Positions 28,868 to 37,722 of a stretch of 64,000 nt of DNA are shown here, piece by piece. The stretch spans positions 5,682,001-5,746,000 of the forward strand of contig NZ_WOXS01000002.1 of the NCBI RefSeq assembly GCF_009852415.1, in the 5' to 3' direction. Every line of letters starts with the position of its first letter. Within the stretch, counting starts at the first letter, position 1. The stretch is from Streptomyces sp. Tu 3180. Its GTDB lineage: Bacteria > Actinomycetota > Actinomycetes > Streptomycetales > Streptomycetaceae. The position numbers and the translations under genes are program-made. A model generated the notes under the pieces. It was not told the DNA's origin and did not search any database. It saw only the letters and a list, made by a program, of their open reading frames with translations.

Positions 28868-28898
28868 ACCGGCCCCGTCCGGACAGGGCGGGGCCGGT
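28868..28898 (-). terminator. Terminator of the subtilase gene
   Basis: Bases 28868-28877 and 28889-28898 form a perfect 10-bp GC stem beyond the subtilase stop. The 160 bp between it and the glgE start should hold the glgE promoter. An AT-rich patch near 28834-28842 is the only candidate core element, and I cannot assign it firmly. Confidence 0.6.
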
Positions 28899-28983
28899 TC
28901 GCGTGGGCCCGCTCCCACGGCCGCCGGTGCCGTCCCGGCACCCCTCGGCGCGGCGTGCCGCGGGGTGCCGCGCGGGGGCGCCG

Positions 28984-30189
28984 CTAGGAGCGCGGCACCC
29001 GGAGCAGCCGGTCCGGCGAGCCGAGCCCGCGGCCGGTCACCTTCCCGCTCGTCGCCCCCTTGACCAGCGCCTTCGCCACCTGCGCCGGGGTCGCCCGCCG
29101 GTGTCCGGCGAGGTACAGCGCCGCCGCGCCCGCCGCGTGCGGGGACGCCATCGAGGTGCCCGAGTGGGTGGCCCGTCCGGAATCGCCCGCGGCGGACGCC
29201 GAGGTGACCGACACCCCCGGGGCGAACAGATCGAGGGCCGAGCCGTGGTTGGAGAAGGCCGGTTTCTTGTCCTGCCGGCCGACCGCGCCCACCGTGATCG
29301 CCGACCGCACGCCCGCCGGCGAGTACAGTGCGGCCGGCCCCCCCTCGTTGCCCGCGGCGACCGTGTAGGTGACACCGGACGCGATCGAGGTGCGGACGGC
29401 GGCGTCCAGCCGGCCGTTGCGGAACCCGCCGAGGCTGAGGTTGGCGACCGCCGGCTTCCGCGCGTTCCGGGTCACCCAGTCGATGCCCGCGATCACCTGG
29501 GCGGTGGTGCCCGCGCCGGCGTCGTCCAGGACGCGGACGGAGACGATCGTCGCCTTCTTGGCGACGCCGTAGGAGGTGCCCGCGGCGATGGCGGCGACGT
29601 GCGTGCCGTGGCCGTTGCCGTCCTGCGCGGTCCGGTCGTTCTGGACGAAGTCCCAGCCGTGGCGCGCCCGCCCGGCGAAGTCGCCGTGCGAGACCCGGAC
29701 CCCGGTGTCGATCACGTAGACCGTCACCCCGGCGCCCCCCGGCTCCGGCCAGGTGTAGCGCCCGTCCGGCGGCCGGTCCCGCTGGTCGATCCGGTCCAGC
29801 CCCCAGGACGGCGGGTCGTGCTGCGTGCGCTCCGACGTCACCCGGGTGTCCTGGACGACCGAGGCGACCCGGGGGTCGGCCGCCAGGCGGCCCGCCCGTC
29901 TCGCGTCGGCGCGGACGGCGTAGCCGTTCAGCACCGTGCCGTAGGTGTGGCTGATCCTCACCCCGTACCGCTCGGCGAGGTCCCTGCCCGCCGCCGAACG
30001 CGCCGGTGTCCCCTCCTCCAGCGTCACCAGGTAACTGCCGGTCACGGAGCCGGGTGCCCCGGCGCCGAGTATCCGCCCCTGCGGGGGCGCGGCGTGCGCG
30101 GGCAGGGTGGCGGCCGAGACCGCCGCGGTGCTCAGCACCGCCGTCATGACCCCCGCCCGGCGCAGACGCCGTGTCCGCGTCCGTGCCAT
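28984..30189 (-). CDS. Secreted S8 (subtilisin-like) serine protease
   Basis: ATG 30189, with GAGGAGGGG upstream, gives 401 residues. A twin-Arg-containing signal peptide (RTRRLRRAGVMTAVLST, cleavage near AHA at about 33) is followed by an inhibitor I9-like propeptide (about 50-120). The catalytic domain has Asp in VYVIDTGVRVSH, His in NGHGTHVAAIAAG and Ser in SGTSMASPHAAGAA, the complete S8 triad. The oxyanion Asn is in AAGNEGG. It is an exported broad-specificity protease, probably Sec-dependent because the Arg pair lacks a full Tat motif. The gene is divergent from glgP and has a remarkable palindrome just before it. Confidence 0.94.
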   Translation of the reverse strand: MARTRTRRLRRAGVMTAVLSTAAVSAATLPAHAAPPQGRILGAGAPGSVTGSYLVTLEEGTPARSAAGRDLAERYGVRISHTYGTVLNGYAVRADARRAGRLAADPRVASVVQDTRVTSERTQHDPPSWGLDRIDQRDRPPDGRYTWPEPGGAGVTVYVIDTGVRVSHGDFAGRARHGWDFVQNDRTAQDGNGHGTHVAAIAAGTSYGVAKKATIVSVRVLDDAGAGTTAQVIAGIDWVTRNARKPAVANLSLGGFRNGRLDAAVRTSIASGVTYTVAAGNEGGPAALYSPAGVRSAITVGAVGRQDKKPAFSNHGSALDLFAPGVSVTSASAAGDSGRATHSGTSMASPHAAGAAALYLAGHRRATPAQVAKALVKGATSGKVTGRGLGSPDRLLRVPRS

Positions 30190-30213
30190 GGTCCGAGTTC
30201 CCCTCCTCGACTC

Positions 30214-30257
30214 GGCGTGCCGTCCGTGCCGGGTGCACCCGGCACGGACGGCACGCC
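30214..30257. repeat. Perfect 44-bp palindrome upstream of the subtilase gene
   Basis: Bases 30214-30235 are the exact reverse complement of 30236-30257 with no spacer (22-bp arms, centre GGGTG/CACCC). It begins 25 bp upstream of the subtilase ATG, inside the expected leader or promoter. It could form a hairpin in either transcript, act as a dyad operator or insulate the two divergent genes. The symmetry is exact as read from the sequence; the role is inferred. Confidence 0.85.
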
Positions 30258-30466
30258 AGGGGGGCAGCGTCTCGTGCGGGGTGAAGCGCCACAAGGACGC
30301 CTACGGGGGCGGAATCGGCCATATCCGCCCTGAGATGAATCGTTTGGGCGGGCGTGTGGTGGAACCCGTGTTCCCCGGCTTCCCGCGCGGGCCGTGCCCG
30401 CGCCGGTACTGTCGGCAGCGACGCCCGGACGCACACCGCGTCCTTCGCGACCGCGCGAGGTGGAAT

Positions 30467-33088
30467 GTGAAGGCGATCCGTCGATTCACCGTCCGACCCG
30501 TTCTCCCCGACCCCCTCCGGCCCCTCGGCGAGCTGGCCCGCAATCTGCGCTGGTCCTGGCACGCCGGAACCCGTGACCTGTTCCGCTCCGTCGACCCCGG
30601 ACGCTGGGCCGCCTCGGGCGGCGACCCGGTGCGGCTGCTGGGCGGCGTGCCGCCCGCGCGCCTCGCCGAGCTGGCCGGGGACCGCGACTTCCTGGACCGC
30701 CTCGAGGCGGTCGCGGACGACCTGCACGCCTACACGACCGGCGACCGCTGGTACCAGGCGCAGCCCGGCCGGCTGCCCGCCGCCGTCGCCTACTTCTCCC
30801 CGGAGTTCGGCATCACGGCCGCCCTGCCGCAGTACTCCGGCGGCCTCGGCATCCTGGCCGGCGACCACCTGAAGGCCGCCAGCGACCTCGGCGTCCCCCT
30901 CATCGGCGTCGGCCTGCTCTACCGGCACGGCTACTTCCGCCAGTCCCTGTCCCGGGACGGCTGGCAGCAGGAGCACTACCCCGTCCTCGACCCCAACGAG
31001 CTGCCCCTGGACCAGCTCACGGAGGCCGACGGCACCCCCGCCCGGGTCACCCTCGCCCTGCCCGGCGACCGCCTGCTGCGCGCCCGGATCTGGACGGCCC
31101 AGGTCGGCAGGGTCCCGCTGCTCCTGCTGGACTCCGACGTCGAGGAGAACGACCTCGGCGAACGCGGCGTCACCGACCGGCTCTACGGCGGCGGCAGCGA
31201 GCACCGGCTGCTCCAGGAGATGCTGCTCGGCATAGGAGGGGTCCGGGCGGTCCGGGCGTACTGCAGGCTGACCGGGCACGCCGAACCCGAGGTCTTCCAC
31301 ACCAACGAGGGCCACGCGGGCTTCCTCGGCCTGGAGCGCATCGCCGAACTGCACGCCGGCGGACTGGACTTCGACTCGGCGCTGGAGGCGGTCCGGGCGG
31401 GAACCGTGTTCACCACCCACACCCCCGTCCCGGCCGGCATCGACCGCTTCGACCGCGAGCTGGTCGCCCGCCACTTCGGCCCGCACGCCGAACTGCCGGA
31501 CATGGAGGTCGACCGCATCCTCCGGCTCGGCATGGAGACCTACCCCGGCGGCGAGCCCAACCTGTTCAACATGGCCGTGATGGGCCTGCGCCTCGCGCAG
31601 CGGGCCAACGGCGTCTCCCTGCTGCACGGCAACGTCAGCCGCGAGATGTTCTCCGGACTCTGGCCGGGATTCGACCCCGAGGAAGTGCCCATCACCTCCG
31701 TCACCAACGGCGTGCACGCACCCACCTGGGTCGCCCCCGAGGTGCTCCGGCTCGGCGCCCGGCAGATCGGCGACCGGCGCGCCGAGGAGGCCCTGAGCGT
31801 CGGCGGCTCGGACCGCTGGGACTCCGTCGCGGACATCCCCGACCAGGACATCTGGGAGCTGCGCCGGTCCCTGCGCGAGCTGCTGGTGACGGAGGTGCGC
31901 GAGCGGCTGCGCGCCTCCTGGCGCCAGCGCGGCGCCGCGACGGCCGAGCTGGGCTGGATCGACGGGGTGCTCGACCCGGACGTGCTGACCATCGGGTTCG
32001 CGCGGCGCGTCCCCTCGTACAAGCGGCTGACGCTGATGCTGCACGACCGGGACCGGCTGATGGACCTGCTGCTGCACCCCGAGCGGCCGGTGCAGATCGT
32101 GGTCGCGGGCAAGGCGCACCCGGCGGACGACGGCGGCAAGCGGCTCATCCAGGAACTGGTCCGGTTCGCCGACGACCCGCGCGTGCGGCACCGGATCGTG
32201 TTCCTGCCCGACTACGGCATGGCGATGGCGCAGAAGCTCTACCCCGGCTGCGACATCTGGCTGAACAACCCGCTCAGGCCGCTGGAGGCGTGCGGGACCA
32301 GCGGGATGAAGGCCGCGCTCAACGGCTGCCTCAACCTGTCCGTGCTGGACGGCTGGTGGGACGAGTGGTTCCAGCCCGACTTCGGCTGGGCGATCCCGAC
32401 GGCGGACGGCGCCGGCACCGATCCGGACCGGCGCGACGCCATAGAGGCCGCCGCCCTGTACGACCTGCTGGAACAGCGGATCACGCCGCGCTTCTACGAG
32501 CGCGGGCAGAGCGGGCTGCCGGACCGCTGGATCGAGATGGTGCGCCGGACGCTGGGCCTGCTCGGCCCGAAGGTGCTGGCCGGCCGCATGGTCCGCGAGT
32601 ACGTCGAGCGCCTGTACGCGCCCGCCGCCCACGCGCACCGCGCGATGGACCCGGACTCCGCGCGCGGTCTCGCCGAGTGGAAGGCACGGGTGCGCGGCGC
32701 CTGGCACGGCGTGACCGTCGACCACGTCGAGACGTCCGCGACGACGGCCACCGCGGAGCTCGGCACCACCCTCGCGCTGCGGGTCCGCGTGGGCCTCGGC
32801 GACCTCGGCCCGGACGACGTGGAGGTGCAGGCGGTCTCCGGCCGGGTGGACGAGGAGGACCGCATCACCGACGCGGCCGCCGTGCCGCTGAAACCGGCGG
32901 GCGCCCCCGACCGGGAGGGCCGCTGGGTGTACGAGGGCCCGCTCTCCCTCGACCGCACGGGCCCCTTCGGCTACACCGTCCGCATCCTGCCCCGCCACCC
33001 CCTGCTGGCGTCCCGGGCGGAACTGGGCCTGGTCGCGGTGGGCTCGGAGGACGACCTGGCGGAGGAGGCGGGGCTGCTGATGCGGTGA
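30467..33088 (+). CDS. glgP: Alpha-glucan (glycogen) phosphorylase
   Basis: GTG 30467 has AGGTGG 3 bases upstream and begins the conserved N-terminal region (RPLGELARNLRWSWHAGT); the product is 873 residues, the long actinobacterial form with the DUF3417-type N-terminus. The pyridoxal-phosphate Lys lies in CGTSGMKAALNG (about 620), followed by DGWWDEW. VFHTNEGHAGFLGLERI is another family block. It releases glucose 1-phosphate, or in some homologues maltose 1-phosphate, from alpha-1,4 glucan using phosphate. In the GlgE context it could mobilise the polymer. It is divergent from the subtilase, with 277 bp between the genes. Confidence 0.95.
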   Translation: MKAIRRFTVRPVLPDPLRPLGELARNLRWSWHAGTRDLFRSVDPGRWAASGGDPVRLLGGVPPARLAELAGDRDFLDRLEAVADDLHAYTTGDRWYQAQPGRLPAAVAYFSPEFGITAALPQYSGGLGILAGDHLKAASDLGVPLIGVGLLYRHGYFRQSLSRDGWQQEHYPVLDPNELPLDQLTEADGTPARVTLALPGDRLLRARIWTAQVGRVPLLLLDSDVEENDLGERGVTDRLYGGGSEHRLLQEMLLGIGGVRAVRAYCRLTGHAEPEVFHTNEGHAGFLGLERIAELHAGGLDFDSALEAVRAGTVFTTHTPVPAGIDRFDRELVARHFGPHAELPDMEVDRILRLGMETYPGGEPNLFNMAVMGLRLAQRANGVSLLHGNVSREMFSGLWPGFDPEEVPITSVTNGVHAPTWVAPEVLRLGARQIGDRRAEEALSVGGSDRWDSVADIPDQDIWELRRSLRELLVTEVRERLRASWRQRGAATAELGWIDGVLDPDVLTIGFARRVPSYKRLTLMLHDRDRLMDLLLHPERPVQIVVAGKAHPADDGGKRLIQELVRFADDPRVRHRIVFLPDYGMAMAQKLYPGCDIWLNNPLRPLEACGTSGMKAALNGCLNLSVLDGWWDEWFQPDFGWAIPTADGAGTDPDRRDAIEAAALYDLLEQRITPRFYERGQSGLPDRWIEMVRRTLGLLGPKVLAGRMVREYVERLYAPAAHAHRAMDPDSARGLAEWKARVRGAWHGVTVDHVETSATTATAELGTTLALRVRVGLGDLGPDDVEVQAVSGRVDEEDRITDAAAVPLKPAGAPDREGRWVYEGPLSLDRTGPFGYTVRILPRHPLLASRAELGLVAVGSEDDLAEEAGLLMR

Positions 33089-33115
33089 CGGGCGCCCGGC
33101 GGGGTCGGGCGCCCG
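33089..33115. terminator. Terminator between glgP and the DUF1990 gene
   Basis: The self-complementary decamer CGGGCGCCCG occurs twice, at 33089-33098 and 33106-33115, forming a 10-bp stem around a 7-base loop. It lies between convergent genes. Confidence 0.6.
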
Positions 33116-33131
33116 GCCGGGGTGAGGGGCC

Positions 33132-33653
33132 TCAGTCCTCCTCGGGGCCCCTCGTGGCCAGGCGGCGCAGGACCGTTCCGCAGCGGCGGGCGTAGGCGTG
33201 CTGCAGTCCCCGCGTCGCCGGGCCGCCCGCCCGGGCGTACCAGCGGGCCGGCCTGCTGAACGCCTCGACGGTCAGCCACACCGTCCCGTCGCCCGTGCGG
33301 TCCACGACGAAGGACTCCTCGCCGCACTCGGGATGGCCGGCCAGGGTGCCGTACGCCCAGCCGGCCCTGCGGGTCTCCTCCACCGTCCACACCACCCGGC
33401 ACGGCGCCTTGATCATGCCGGCGAGGACGACCGTGACGTCGACCCCGGGGGCCGCGCGGTCGGCCGGCGTGTCGATGCCGACGCCCAACGCGCGGTGCAT
33501 CTCCCAGCTCATGACCGCCTCGGCGGCTCTGCGGAAGACCGCCTCGCCCTCGCCGAGGCGGGTGCGCACGCGCATCGGGTGGAAGCCCGCGGGGCGGAAC
33601 CCCGGCTCACGGGTCGCGCCGACGTGGTCGTAGGTGAAGTCCGCCGAAGACAT
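33132..33653 (-). CDS. DUF1990 family protein
   Basis: This 173-residue protein, taken from ATG 33653, belongs to the DUF1990 (YbhB/START-like) family by its pattern. The N-terminus has FTYDHVGATRE; the middle has RTRLGEGEAVFRRAAEAVMSW and VVWTVEETRRAGWAYGTLAGHPECGEESFVV; the C-terminus reads WYARAGGPATRGLQ with YARRCGTVLRRLA. No signal peptide or membrane segment is seen, so it is probably cytoplasmic. The family has no established biochemical role; some members resemble lipid-binding folds. The Shine-Dalgarno is weak (GGGTCC). It is convergent with glgP and stands alone. Confidence 0.82.
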   Translation of the reverse strand: MSSADFTYDHVGATREPGFRPAGFHPMRVRTRLGEGEAVFRRAAEAVMSWEMHRALGVGIDTPADRAAPGVDVTVVLAGMIKAPCRVVWTVEETRRAGWAYGTLAGHPECGEESFVVDRTGDGTVWLTVEAFSRPARWYARAGGPATRGLQHAYARRCGTVLRRLATRGPEED

Positions 33654-33678
33654 GGGACCCAAGACTAGGACACACCCG

Positions 33679-33717
33679 GGGCGGCACCCGGAGCGCTTCC
33701 GCGCCCGGGTGCCGCCC
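33679..33717 (-). terminator. Terminator of the first M4 protease gene
   Basis: Bases 33679-33691 pair perfectly with 33705-33717 (13 bp, 13-base loop), 20 bp after the protease stop at 33737. It also precedes the DUF1990 gene, insulating the two. Confidence 0.7.
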
Positions 33718-33736
33718 GGTGTGCGAGGGGGCGGGG

Positions 33737-35389
33737 TCAGCTGACGTTGACCGCGGTCCAGGCCGCCGCGACCGCCTTGTACTCGGTGCTGGTGGAGCCG
33801 TACAGGGACGCCGCCGCGGACAGGGTGCCCGTACGGGCCGCCTTGTAGTTGGTCGTCGACGTGAAGTACGTGGTCAGCGCCTTGTACCAGATCTGCAGCG
33901 CCTTGGCGCGGCCGATGCCGGTGACGGTGGAGCCGTTGTACGTCGGCGAGCTGTAGGTCACGCCGTTGACGGTCTTGGTGCCGCTGCCCTCGGCCAGCAG
34001 GTAGAAGAAGTGGTTGGCGGGGCCCGAGGAGTAGTGCACGTCGACCGAGCCGAGGCCGGAGGACCAGTAGTCCTTGGAGGCGCCGTCCTTGCTCGGCTTG
34101 TCCATGTAGCGCAGCGGGGTGCCGTCGCCGTTGATGTCGATCTCCTCGCCGATGAGGTAGTCACCGGTGTCGGAGGAGTTGGCCGCGTAGAACTCCGCGC
34201 CCGTGCCGAGGATGTCGCTGGTGGCCTCGTTGAGGCCGCCGGACTCGCCGCTGTAGTTGAGGCCCGCGGTGTTCGAGGTCAGACCGTGGCTCATCTCGTG
34301 CGCGGCCACGTCCAGCGAGGTCAGCGGGTGGGTGTTGCCCGAGCCGTCGCCGTAGGTCATGCAGAAGCAGCTGTCCGACCAGAAGGCGTTGACGTAGTTG
34401 TTGCCGTAGTGGACCCGGGAGTAGGCCGCCTTGCCGTCGTTCCTGATGCCGCTGCGGCTGAAGGTGTTCTTGTAGAAGTCCCAGGTGACCTGGGCGCCGT
34501 AGGCGGCGTCCACGGCCGCGGTCTGGTCGGTGGAGGAGCTGGAGGCGGTGCCGGTGCCCCACACGTCGTCCGCGTCGGTGAACAGGGTGCCGGTGCCGGA
34601 GGTGCCGCGCGCCAGGTTGTAGGTCCTGTGGCCGCCGCGGGCGGTGTCGTACAGCTGGTACGTCGTCCCGGACTTGGAGGTGCCCAGGGTGACCGTGCCC
34701 GAGTACAGGCCCTTGCCGGTGCCGGTGTGGACGCCCTGCCACTCGTGGAGCTTCTCGCCGGTGGCGGCGTCGGTGATCACGTGCAGCTCGTTCGGGGTGC
34801 CGTCCTCCTGGAGGCCGCCGACGACGGTCTCGTAGGCCAGGACCGGCTCGCCGTCGGCCGCCCAGACCACCTTGCGGGGCGCGGAGTCCGCCTCGGTCCT
34901 CTCCGAACCGGCCTCCTCCGCGGCGGCGAGCGCCTGCTTCTCGGCCTTGCCCGCGGTGATCCCCGGCTTCACCGAGGGCACCTCGACGGCCGCCTTCACC
35001 GCCTTGGTCACGCTCGTGGCGCCGGAGGCCGGCTCGTGCACGACCAGGTCACCGCCGAGCACGGGCAGGCCGTCGTAGGTGCGCTCGTAGCGGGTGTGGA
35101 CCGTGCCGTCGGCGTCCTTCACGACGTCCTTGACGAGCAGCTTCTCCTTGGCGCCGAGGCCTATCGCGTCGGCGGTCCCGGCCGCCGACGCCTGCTGCTC
35201 CTGGATGAGGGAGGTGCGGGCGGCGGCGGACAGCGGCACCGGGGCGCCGGCCGGGGACGGCTTGCCGGCGGGCGCGGAGCCGGCGGCCGCGGTACCGGTG
35301 GTCGCACCGGTGGCGAGGAGGGCTCCGGCCGCGACGGTGGTGGCGATGGCCAGAGCGGTGCGCTTGTGACGCGCGTAGAGGGGAGTCAC
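33737..35389 (-). CDS. Secreted M4 (thermolysin-family) metalloprotease
   Basis: GTG 35389 (AAGGAG upstream) gives 550 residues. There is a signal peptide (RHKRTALAIATTVAAGALLA, cleavage near TAAA at about 35), an FTP/PepSY-type propeptide (about 50-215) and the M4 catalytic domain. The zinc ligands and catalytic Glu are in DVAAHEMSHGLTSN (HEMSH) and GGLNEATSD. The transition-state His is in DVHYSSGPANHFF. It is a zinc-dependent exported neutral protease, self-processed from a proenzyme. It is the shorter of two tandem paralogues, lacking the C-terminal P domain of its neighbour, and shares long identical DNA stretches with it. Confidence 0.95.
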   Translation of the reverse strand: MTPLYARHKRTALAIATTVAAGALLATGATTGTAAAGSAPAGKPSPAGAPVPLSAAARTSLIQEQQASAAGTADAIGLGAKEKLLVKDVVKDADGTVHTRYERTYDGLPVLGGDLVVHEPASGATSVTKAVKAAVEVPSVKPGITAGKAEKQALAAAEEAGSERTEADSAPRKVVWAADGEPVLAYETVVGGLQEDGTPNELHVITDAATGEKLHEWQGVHTGTGKGLYSGTVTLGTSKSGTTYQLYDTARGGHRTYNLARGTSGTGTLFTDADDVWGTGTASSSSTDQTAAVDAAYGAQVTWDFYKNTFSRSGIRNDGKAAYSRVHYGNNYVNAFWSDSCFCMTYGDGSGNTHPLTSLDVAAHEMSHGLTSNTAGLNYSGESGGLNEATSDILGTGAEFYAANSSDTGDYLIGEEIDINGDGTPLRYMDKPSKDGASKDYWSSGLGSVDVHYSSGPANHFFYLLAEGSGTKTVNGVTYSSPTYNGSTVTGIGRAKALQIWYKALTTYFTSTTNYKAARTGTLSAAASLYGSTSTEYKAVAAAWTAVNVS

Positions 35390-35515
35390 ACGAGCTCCTT
35401 GTGTCCTGTGGGGGTGCCCGGGCGGGCGGGGAGCCGTCCGGGAAGGCCGTGCGGTGGTGCGTCGAGCGAAGGAAGAGTGACATCGGCGACGCGTACATGT
35501 CATGAGGGTCGAATG

Positions 35516-35528
35516 ATGTTGGCCGAAA
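35516..35528 (-). promoter_or_regulatory. GGCCAAC element upstream of the first M4 protease
   Basis: On the minus strand TTTCGGCCAACATC lies about 130 bp before the start codon. A near-identical TTTCCGGCCAACTTC is found before the paralogous gene at 37936-37949. Conservation of a short motif in two otherwise different upstream regions suggests a common regulator. Confidence 0.3.
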
Positions 35529-35610
35529 GTGGTCGGCGAGGTGAATGTTGCGTGCATGTGAAGCGGCGCGACCTCGGTAAAAGCCCAACCGGCGGGGTGT
35601 ATGGGCTTGG

Positions 35611-35659
35611 CAAAAAGAAGGCGCCGCCCCGGGGGAGTCGAACCGCCCGGGACGGCGCC
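35611..35659 (-). terminator. Intrinsic terminator of the second M4 protease gene
   Basis: On the minus strand GGCGCCG (35653-35659) pairs with CGGCGCC (35620-35626), with further CCCGGG/CCCGGG pairing inside, followed by CTTCTTTTT (35611-35619). Stem plus U-run make this a convincing rho-independent terminator directly after the stop at 35674. Confidence 0.85.
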
Positions 35660-35673
35660 CTGAACTCGGCCGT

Positions 35674-37722
35674 TTACGGGAAGGTGAGCTTCCAGCCGTT
35701 GATGTAGCCGGTGTCGTACCGGGCCACGTCCTGCACCCGCAGCTTCCAGGTGCCGTTGGCGGTCTCGGAGGAGGCGTTCACCGTGTATGTCTCGTTGACG
35801 TTGTCCGCCGAGTCGCCGGAACTGCTGTTCTTCAGGCGGTACGCCGTGCCGTCCGGCGCCAGCAGGTCCACCACCAGGTCACCGCGCCAGGTGTGCACGA
35901 TGTCCACCGCGACCTGGAGGTTGGAGGGCGCGTTGCCCGCCCGGCCGGAGACGGTGATCGAGGAGGTCACCGCGGAGCCGGCGTCCGGGACGGACACGTC
36001 GGCGGTGTTCTCGAAGGAGGTGCCGCCACCGCCGCCGCCGGAGCGCGTGCCGACGTTGACGCCCGCCCAGGCGTCCTGCACCGCCTTGTACTCGGCGCTG
36101 GTGGTGCCGTACAGCTCGCCGGCCGCCGCGAGGGTGCCGCTGCGGGCGCCCGCGTAGTTGGTGGTCGAGGTGAACTTGGTGGTCAGCGCGCGGAACCAGA
36201 TCTTCTCCGCCTTGTCCCGGCCGATGCCGGTGACCGGGAGGCCGTCCGAGGTGGGCGAGTCGTAGGTGACCCCGTTGACGGTCTTGGTGCCGCTGCCCTC
36301 GCTCAGCAGGTAGAAGAAGTGGTTGGCGGGGCCCGAGGAGTAGTGCACGTCGATCGAGCCGATGCCCGAGTACCAGGCGTCCTTGGAGGCGCCGTCCTTG
36401 CTCGGCTTGTCCATGTAGCGCAGCGGGGTGCCGTCGCCGTTGATGTCGATCTCCTCGCCGATGAGGTAGTCACCGGTGTCGGAGGAGTTGCCGGCGTAGA
36501 ACTCGACCGTCGAGCCGAAGATGTCGGAGGTGGCCTCGTTGAGGCCGCCGGACTCGCCGCTGTAGTTGAGGCCCGCGGTGTTCGAGGTGAGCCCGTGGGT
36601 CATCTCGTGCGCGGCGACGTCGATCGAGGTGAGCGGGTTGGCGTTGCCCGAGCCGTCGCCGTAGGTCATGCAGAAGCAGCTGTCCGACCAGAAGGCGTTG
36701 ACGTAGTTGTTGCCGTAGTGGACCCGGGAGTAGGCGGCCGCGCCGTCGCCCCGGATGCCGCTGCGGCCGTGCACGTTCTTGTAGTAGTCCCAGGTCAGCG
36801 CGGCCCCGTAGTGGGCGTCGGCGGCGGCCGACTCCAGGTTGGACGGGGTGCCGTCGCCCCAGACGTCGTCGGCGCCGGAGAACAGCGTGCCGGTGCCGGA
36901 GGTGGAGCGGTTGAGGTTGTAGGTCCTGTGCCCGCCGCGCGCCCCGTCGGTGAGGTTGTACGCCGACCCGGACTGGGTGGTGGTCAGGGGGACGGTGCCG
37001 CTGTAGACGGTGTGGCCGGTTCCGTTCCGGACCGCCTCCCACTCGTACAGCTTCTCGCCCGTGGTGGCGTCGGTGACGACGTGCAGCTCCTGCGGGGTGC
37101 CGTCGTGCTGGAGGCCGCCGACGACCGTCTCGTACGCCACGACCGGCTCGCCCCCGGCCGCCCAGATCACCTTGCGCGGGGCGCGGTCGACGTCGGCGCC
37201 CTCGGCCTTCCCGGCCTTCGCGGCGGCCAGGGCCTGCCGCTCGGCCGCGGCGGGCTTCACCGCGGCGGCGGTGGTCGCGGGCCTCACCGCGGCGCGGGTG
37301 GCCTTGACGACGGACTCGGCCGCGCCGGGCCTCTCGCCCTGGACGACCAGGTCGCCGCCGAGGACGGGCAGGCCGTCGTAGGTGCGCTCGTAGCGGACGT
37401 GCACGGTGCCGTCGCGGTCCTTGAGGACGTCGCGGACGACGAGCTTCTCCTTCGCGCCCAGGCCGAGGTCCTCGGCGGTGTCCGCCTTGGCGGCGTTCGC
37501 CTCGCGGATCAGCTCGGCGCGCTGGGCGGGGGTGAGCCGGACCGACTCGGAGCCCGGCTTCGCCTCGCCCGCGGCCGACGGCGCCTTCTCGGGGGCCGCG
37601 GTGGCGCTGCCGGACTGCACCGCCGTGGCGACCAGGGCGGCCACCCCGGCGAGGGCGACGGCCGCGGCGCGGCGGTGCATGGCGTGGGGGGTGGGTCTGT
37701 GGGAGGGCCTGCTTCTCAACAC
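35674..37722 (-). CDS. Secreted M4 metalloprotease with C-terminal P domain
   Basis: The start is taken as GTG 37722 (682 residues); TTG 37719 has better spacing to AAGGAG and ATG 37680 is a third option. Signal peptide core VALAGVAALVATAVQ is followed by a propeptide with the same blocks as the downstream paralogue. The catalytic domain has HEMTH and GGLNEATSD as zinc ligands and DVHYSSGPANHFF for the catalytic His. After a Gly-rich linker (about 555-562) comes a proprotein-convertase P domain of about 120 residues (VDIVHTWRGDLVVDLLAPDG ... NGTWKLRVQDVA). P domains often stabilise secreted proteases or bind substrates. Ends at a strong terminator. Confidence 0.94.
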   Translation of the reverse strand: MLRSRPSHRPTPHAMHRRAAAVALAGVAALVATAVQSGSATAAPEKAPSAAGEAKPGSESVRLTPAQRAELIREANAAKADTAEDLGLGAKEKLVVRDVLKDRDGTVHVRYERTYDGLPVLGGDLVVQGERPGAAESVVKATRAAVRPATTAAAVKPAAAERQALAAAKAGKAEGADVDRAPRKVIWAAGGEPVVAYETVVGGLQHDGTPQELHVVTDATTGEKLYEWEAVRNGTGHTVYSGTVPLTTTQSGSAYNLTDGARGGHRTYNLNRSTSGTGTLFSGADDVWGDGTPSNLESAAADAHYGAALTWDYYKNVHGRSGIRGDGAAAYSRVHYGNNYVNAFWSDSCFCMTYGDGSGNANPLTSIDVAAHEMTHGLTSNTAGLNYSGESGGLNEATSDIFGSTVEFYAGNSSDTGDYLIGEEIDINGDGTPLRYMDKPSKDGASKDAWYSGIGSIDVHYSSGPANHFFYLLSEGSGTKTVNGVTYDSPTSDGLPVTGIGRDKAEKIWFRALTTKFTSTTNYAGARSGTLAAAGELYGTTSAEYKAVQDAWAGVNVGTRSGGGGGGTSFENTADVSVPDAGSAVTSSITVSGRAGNAPSNLQVAVDIVHTWRGDLVVDLLAPDGTAYRLKNSSSGDSADNVNETYTVNASSETANGTWKLRVQDVARYDTGYINGWKLTFP

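Noticed and set aside
28984..30189. Tat-dependent export of the subtilase.
   Set aside because: The Arg-rich N-terminus lacks a full twin-arginine consensus (the residues after the pair do not fit), so Sec export is the safer reading.
28841..32998. Minus-strand frame of more than 1300 codons across glgP and the subtilase gene.
   Set aside because: It overlaps two genes with full catalytic motifs; its own translation has no domain.
35620..35659. Minus-strand GGTTCGACTCC flanked by complementary arms, resembling the T-arm and acceptor stem of a tRNA.
   Set aside because: No D-arm, anticodon arm or CCA end lies upstream, and the hairpin is followed by a U-run. It is an intrinsic terminator.
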